Source: Lachnospira sp. | GTDB taxonomy: Bacteria; Bacillota; Clostridia; Lachnospirales; Lachnospiraceae | Length of the DNA stretch: 9,691 nucleotides | NCBI GenBank assembly: GCA_017626275.1 | Contig: JAGAJD010000251.1 | Coordinates: 1 to 9,691 of the forward strand | Direction: 5' to 3' | Shown: positions 7,228 through 9,691 of the stretch, one piece after another | How positions within the stretch are numbered: position 1 is the stretch's first letter | How the letters are laid out: the number at the start of each line of letters is the position of its first letter | Position numbers and translations under genes: made by a program | The notes under the pieces: generated by a model | The model's input: the letters and a program-made list of their open reading frames with translations, nothing else | What the model was told of the DNA's origin: nothing | The model's database searches: none

Positions 7228-7267
7228 TCCATACCATCCGTTCTTAATATTAATTTAATTAATTATT

Positions 7268-7295
7268 ATTTCGACACATTTAGCGAATTAGTTTA
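7268..7295 (-). promoter_or_regulatory. Candidate sigma-28 promoter of the 1055-residue protein gene
   Basis: TAAA (7295-7292, minus strand) is followed after 16 bases by GTCGAAAT (7275-7268), a partial match to GCCGATAT. The -35 is exact and the -10 differs at two positions. It lies about 40 bases before the start codon and downstream of the glgB terminator, so it could place this gene under the same sigma factor as flagellin. The region 7228-7267 is otherwise AT-rich leader. Confidence 0.45.
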
Positions 7296-7303
7296 GAATG
7301 TTC

Positions 7304-7345
7304 TTAAACAAATCCCGCTGTTACAGGATTTCCTATACCAGCGGG
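7304..7345 (-). terminator. Intrinsic terminator after glgB
   Basis: The minus-strand RNA has a CCCGCTG/CAGCGGG stem (7345-7339 with 7320-7314), extended after one mismatch by an AU/GU-containing inner stem (TATAGGA facing TCCTGTA). It is followed by ATTTGTTT. It lies about 28 bases past the glgB stop and insulates glgB from the flagellar genes. Confidence 0.85.
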
Positions 7346-7350
7346 AACAT

Positions 7351-7370
7351 AATTTAATTTAATTTAATTT
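7351..7370. repeat. Short tandem repeat (AATTT x4)
   Basis: Four exact head-to-tail copies of AATTT lie between the glgB stop codon and its terminator hairpin. It is the kind of AT-rich pentamer run that can vary in copy number by slippage. It is outside coding sequence and not at a promoter, so a phase-variable switch is unlikely. Confidence 0.7.
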
Positions 7371-7373
7371 TAT

Positions 7374-9299
7374 TTACAGCTTCTTTTTAGTTTCCAGCTT
7401 TGACGCATTAAACTCATATACCGCAATTCCATACTCCGGCAAATCAATCAGCACAGACTGGCTGTATCCGTCGCAGTCTCCCTTATCCACCGTAAGCTGC
7501 TTCTTCTGTACCTTTTCATGGCTTCCGAGTACGAGATTATACTTAACCTTTGCCGGAACTCCGATTCTGAACTTCTTTCTTTCCACCGGAGTAAAATTAA
7601 GTACAAACAGCAGATGCTTTTTACCGTTCGGGCTTACTCTTACAAATGAATACACACTGTTATCCTTGTCATTTGCATTAATCCACATAAAGCCTTCAGG
7701 ACTGTAATCTGTCGCATAAAGACATGGATATGTACTGTACAATTTCATGCACCTTTTTGTAAACTGCTGCAATTCTTTATGTGAATCATCTTCAAGCAGA
7801 TACCAGTCTAATGCCTTCTCCTCGCTCCATTCGCTCCACTGTGCAAACTCCTGTCCCATAAATAAAAGCTTCTTTCCAGGGTGTCCGCACATATATGCAT
7901 ACGCAAGCTTTAAGTTTGCAAATTTGCTCTCCCTGTCACCGGGCATTTTACCAAGCATAGAGCATTTTAAATGTACCACCTCATCATGTGAAAGAACCAA
8001 AATAAAGTTCTCGCTATATGCATACATCATACTGAAGGTCATCTTACTGTGGTTAAATTTTCTGAAATATGGGTCAAGCTTCATATATTCGAGAAAATCA
8101 TGCATCCAGCCCATATTCCACTTAAACGTAAAGCCAAGACACTCTCCGTTGTCAGGATCACCACTCACCATAGGCCATGCGGTAGACTCCTCCGCAATAG
8201 TAACTGCCTGTGGAAAACGTTTTTTCATCATACTGTTGAAATGCTTTAAGAAGCTCATCGCCTCAAGATTACCGTTGCCGCCGTATTTATTCGGAACCCA
8301 GTTGCCCGCTGTTCGTCCATAATCAAGATAAAGCATAGATGCAACCGCATCAACACGCAGTCCGTCAACATGGAACTTGTCAACCCAGTACATACCGTTT
8401 GCAATAAGGAAATTGGAAACCTCATTTTTTCCGTAATCAAATACCTTTGTTCCCCAGTCAGGATGCTCTCCCTTTCTCGGGTCTGCATACTCGTAAACAC
8501 AGCTTCCATCAAACTCTGCAAGTCCGCATGCGTCCTTTGGAAAATGTGCCGGAACCCAGTCCAGTATGACACCAATTCCTTTAGAATGCATGTAATTTAC
8601 AAAGTACATAAAATCCTTCGGTGTTCCGTAACGCTTTGTAGGTGCATAATATCCCGTCACCTGATATCCCCACGACGCATCAAACGGGTGTTCTGCAATC
8701 CCCATAAGCTCTATATGAGTATACCCCATGTCCTTTACATACTGAGCCAAATCCGGTGCAATCTCACGGTAATTCATAAAACCGTCTTTCGTACCGTCCT
8801 GCTTCTTTTTCCATGAACCCAGATGACACTCATAAATTGACATAGGACTTTTCAAATGATCCTCTTTTTTCTTTTTCTCTATCCAGCTTTTATCCGTCCA
8901 CTGAAAACCTGATAAATCCGTAATAATAGATGCTGTCTCCGGTCTTAACTGTGCTTCATTGGCATAAGGGTCCGCCTTGTAAATAGCTTTTCCCTCCTGT
9001 GTGACAATCAAAAACTTGTACAACTGCCCTTCCTTTGCATGCGGAATAAATAAATCGTAAATGCCTCCGTCAGATACAGGCTTCATATCATATCCGTAAG
9101 CTTTCCAGTCGTTAAACTCTCCTACTACAAATACATCTTTTGCTTTCGGTGCCCATACAGCAAAATATACGCCCTCGACGCCATCTTTAACTGCTAAATG
9201 CGCACCCATCTTATTATAAATCTCATAGTGCGTTCCCTCTCCGAAAAGATAAGCATCTACCTCTGTCATAAATAATTCTGTTGTGTCTTTAATAGCCAT
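7374..9299 (-). CDS. glgB: 1,4-alpha-glucan (glycogen) branching enzyme
   Basis: GlgB cuts an alpha-1,4 glucan and re-attaches the piece through an alpha-1,6 bond, making the branches of glycogen in the cytoplasm (EC 2.4.1.18). From the ATG at 9299 the product is 641 residues, normal for the family. Order: a CBM48 domain (about 25-110, with YFAVWAPKAKDVFVVGEFNDW), the GH13 barrel (about 150-500) and a C-terminal beta domain (about 530-635). Catalytic residues are readable: Asp317 in GLRVDAV, Glu370 in IAEEST and Asp439 in LSHDEVVH. PGKKLLFMGQEFAQWSEW is the usual family signature. One oddity is VVHLKCS, where most GlgB proteins have VVHGK. It stands alone, without glgA, glgC or glgP nearby, and has its own promoter and terminator. 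A TTG start at 9317 (six residues longer) is possible. Family call is secure. Confidence 0.95.
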   Translation of the reverse strand: MAIKDTTELFMTEVDAYLFGEGTHYEIYNKMGAHLAVKDGVEGVYFAVWAPKAKDVFVVGEFNDWKAYGYDMKPVSDGGIYDLFIPHAKEGQLYKFLIVTQEGKAIYKADPYANEAQLRPETASIITDLSGFQWTDKSWIEKKKKEDHLKSPMSIYECHLGSWKKKQDGTKDGFMNYREIAPDLAQYVKDMGYTHIELMGIAEHPFDASWGYQVTGYYAPTKRYGTPKDFMYFVNYMHSKGIGVILDWVPAHFPKDACGLAEFDGSCVYEYADPRKGEHPDWGTKVFDYGKNEVSNFLIANGMYWVDKFHVDGLRVDAVASMLYLDYGRTAGNWVPNKYGGNGNLEAMSFLKHFNSMMKKRFPQAVTIAEESTAWPMVSGDPDNGECLGFTFKWNMGWMHDFLEYMKLDPYFRKFNHSKMTFSMMYAYSENFILVLSHDEVVHLKCSMLGKMPGDRESKFANLKLAYAYMCGHPGKKLLFMGQEFAQWSEWSEEKALDWYLLEDDSHKELQQFTKRCMKLYSTYPCLYATDYSPEGFMWINANDKDNSVYSFVRVSPNGKKHLLFVLNFTPVERKKFRIGVPAKVKYNLVLGSHEKVQKKQLTVDKGDCDGYSQSVLIDLPEYGIAVYEFNASKLETKKKL

Positions 9300-9309
9300 A
9301 CATAACCCG

Positions 9310-9337
9310 CCTTCCAACTATATTTTTAATCTCTCCT
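9310..9337 (-). promoter_or_regulatory. Two ribosome-binding sites deciding the glgB start
   Basis: GGAAGG (9315-9310, minus strand) lies ten bases before the ATG at 9299. A stronger AGGAGAG (9337-9331) lies 13 bases before an in-frame TTG at 9317. I chose ATG because the initiator is better, the spacing is acceptable and the product then begins MAIKD. The long spacing of the second site makes TTG less likely but not excluded. Confidence 0.5.
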
Positions 9338-9349
9338 GCTCTAATCACG

Positions 9350-9375
9350 TGTATGATAATAGATTATATCATACA
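9350..9375. promoter_or_regulatory. Operator-like inverted repeat over glgB promoter
   Basis: Perfect 9-bp arms TGTATGATA (9350-9358) and TATCATACA (9367-9375) are separated by 8 bases. The right arm overlaps the -10 element and the left arm covers the expected transcription start. This is the classic layout of a repressor operator. The arms are AT-rich, no U-tract follows and I do not recognise the motif. Confidence 0.6.
9363..9371 (-). promoter_or_regulatory. Extended -10 promoter of glgB
   Basis: TGATATAAT (9371-9363, minus strand) is an exact extended -10 (TG-N-TATAAT). The -35 is poor (TTAGTA at 18 bases is the best I see), which extended -10 promoters tolerate. A-rich tracts upstream (about 9390-9408) could act as an UP element. 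The expected start near 9356 gives a leader of about 55 bases. The stretch 9376-9460 holds nothing else I can name. Confidence 0.7.
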
Positions 9376-9460
9376 TTTATAATAAATACTAATTTTTTTA
9401 ACTTTTTTGTACCTAATAATAACATAGTGTGATATACTCCCATTTTTGACACTTTTTAGA

Positions 9461-9502
9461 TTAAAAATCGCCGCAATCGCAGACAATTACTGCGTTTGCG
9501 GC
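9461..9502 (-). terminator. Intrinsic terminator of the gene entering from the right edge
   Basis: The minus-strand stem GCCGCAA-a-CGCAG pairs with CTGCG-a-TTGCGGC (9502-9490 with 9482-9470): 12 pairs with one A-A mismatch and a 7-base loop. GATTTTTAA follows. It begins about 31 bases after the stop of the partial gene upstream of it. Confidence 0.88.
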
Positions 9503-9533
9503 TTTTATAGTTTTTTCGTGAAGTGCGTAATGT

Positions 9534-9691
9534 TTATTTTCCTTTTGAACGTCTGATTATACCAGCCATTGCCTTAGGTGTTGTAAGTTCCGTATCTGTT
9601 CTAAAACCTGCATTTTTGTGTAATGCATCAGTTAATTCTGTTCTTGTATAGTTAGGAATATAGCCATATTCACCAACGTCTCTCATGTTCA
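9534..9691 (-). CDS. C-terminal 51 codons of a possible DDE transposase (IS1634/IS4-like)
   Basis: An open frame enters from the right edge and ends at TAA (9536-9534). The 51 visible residues include YIPNYTRTELTDALH and AGFRTDTELTTPKAM and end in a basic tail (IIRRSKGK). The pattern TRTxLTDALHxxxGFRTD...K-M resembles the end of transposases I recall from IS1634/IS4-type elements in Firmicutes, after the catalytic DDE domain. That is memory of the family, not a search. None of the catalytic residues is in view, so whether the gene is intact cannot be judged. The coding character itself is credible: an uninterrupted frame, ordinary codon use and a terminator just after it. It could also be an unrelated small-domain protein. 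Confidence 0.5.
   Translation of the reverse strand, partial: NMRDVGEYGYIPNYTRTELTDALHKNAGFRTDTELTTPKAMAGIIRRSKGK

Noticed and set aside
7247..7268. AT-rich TTAATATTAATTTAATTAAT stretch as an attachment site or origin
   Set aside because: No flanking repeats, integrase or DnaA-box cluster; it is simply AT-rich promoter-leader DNA.
7747..8322. 191-codon plus-strand open frame inside glgB
   Set aside because: It is antisense to the conserved catalytic core of glgB, whose motifs are all intact. Same reasoning for the smaller frames at 8049-8249, 8255-8575 and 8370-8816.
9299..9317. TTG at 9317 as the glgB start
   Set aside because: It adds six residues and has a strong but distant (13-base) ribosome-binding site. 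ATG at 9299 is preferred, though not proven.

Overview
The window is low in G+C and carries all recognisable genes on the minus strand. It reads like a motile, pectin-degrading gut Firmicute of the family Lachnospiraceae. That rests on the combination of a secreted family-1 polysaccharide lyase, a flagellin/FliS pair typical of the family and a lone glycogen branching enzyme. The closest type I can suggest is Lachnospira (for example L. eligens), recalled rather than searched.

In the direction of transcription (right to left) the layout is as follows. (a) 9534-9691 is the last 51 codons of a gene entering from the right edge, possibly a DDE transposase, followed by a strong terminator at 9461-9502. 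(b) glgB occupies 7374-9299, with an extended -10 promoter embedded in a perfect 9-bp inverted repeat (9350-9375), and ends at a hairpin terminator (7304-7345). (c) A flagellar block follows: a 1055-residue protein (4060-7227) with a FliK-like C-terminus and a recurring internal motif, then flagellin (2407-3960), then the chaperone FliS (1913-2389), closed by a 17-bp perfect-stem terminator (1850-1894). Candidate sigma-28 promoters precede both the large protein and flagellin. (d) A 296-bp gap (1617-1912) holds that terminator, a promoter candidate, a leader hairpin and a Shine-Dalgarno/start/stop element. (e) A secreted beta-trefoil plus PL1 lyase (1-1616) runs off the left edge; at least 538 residues are encoded here.

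The flagellar genes form one functional group: FliS holds unpolymerised flagellin for export, and the large protein is probably an export-linked or hook/cap-linked factor of unknown function. The lyase and GlgB are separate transcription units. The most interesting points are the lyase active site, which resembles a calcium-independent pectin lyase more than a pectate lyase, the large repeat-bearing flagellar protein, and the operator-like palindrome on the glgB promoter. No CRISPR array, tRNA, rRNA or complete mobile element was seen.
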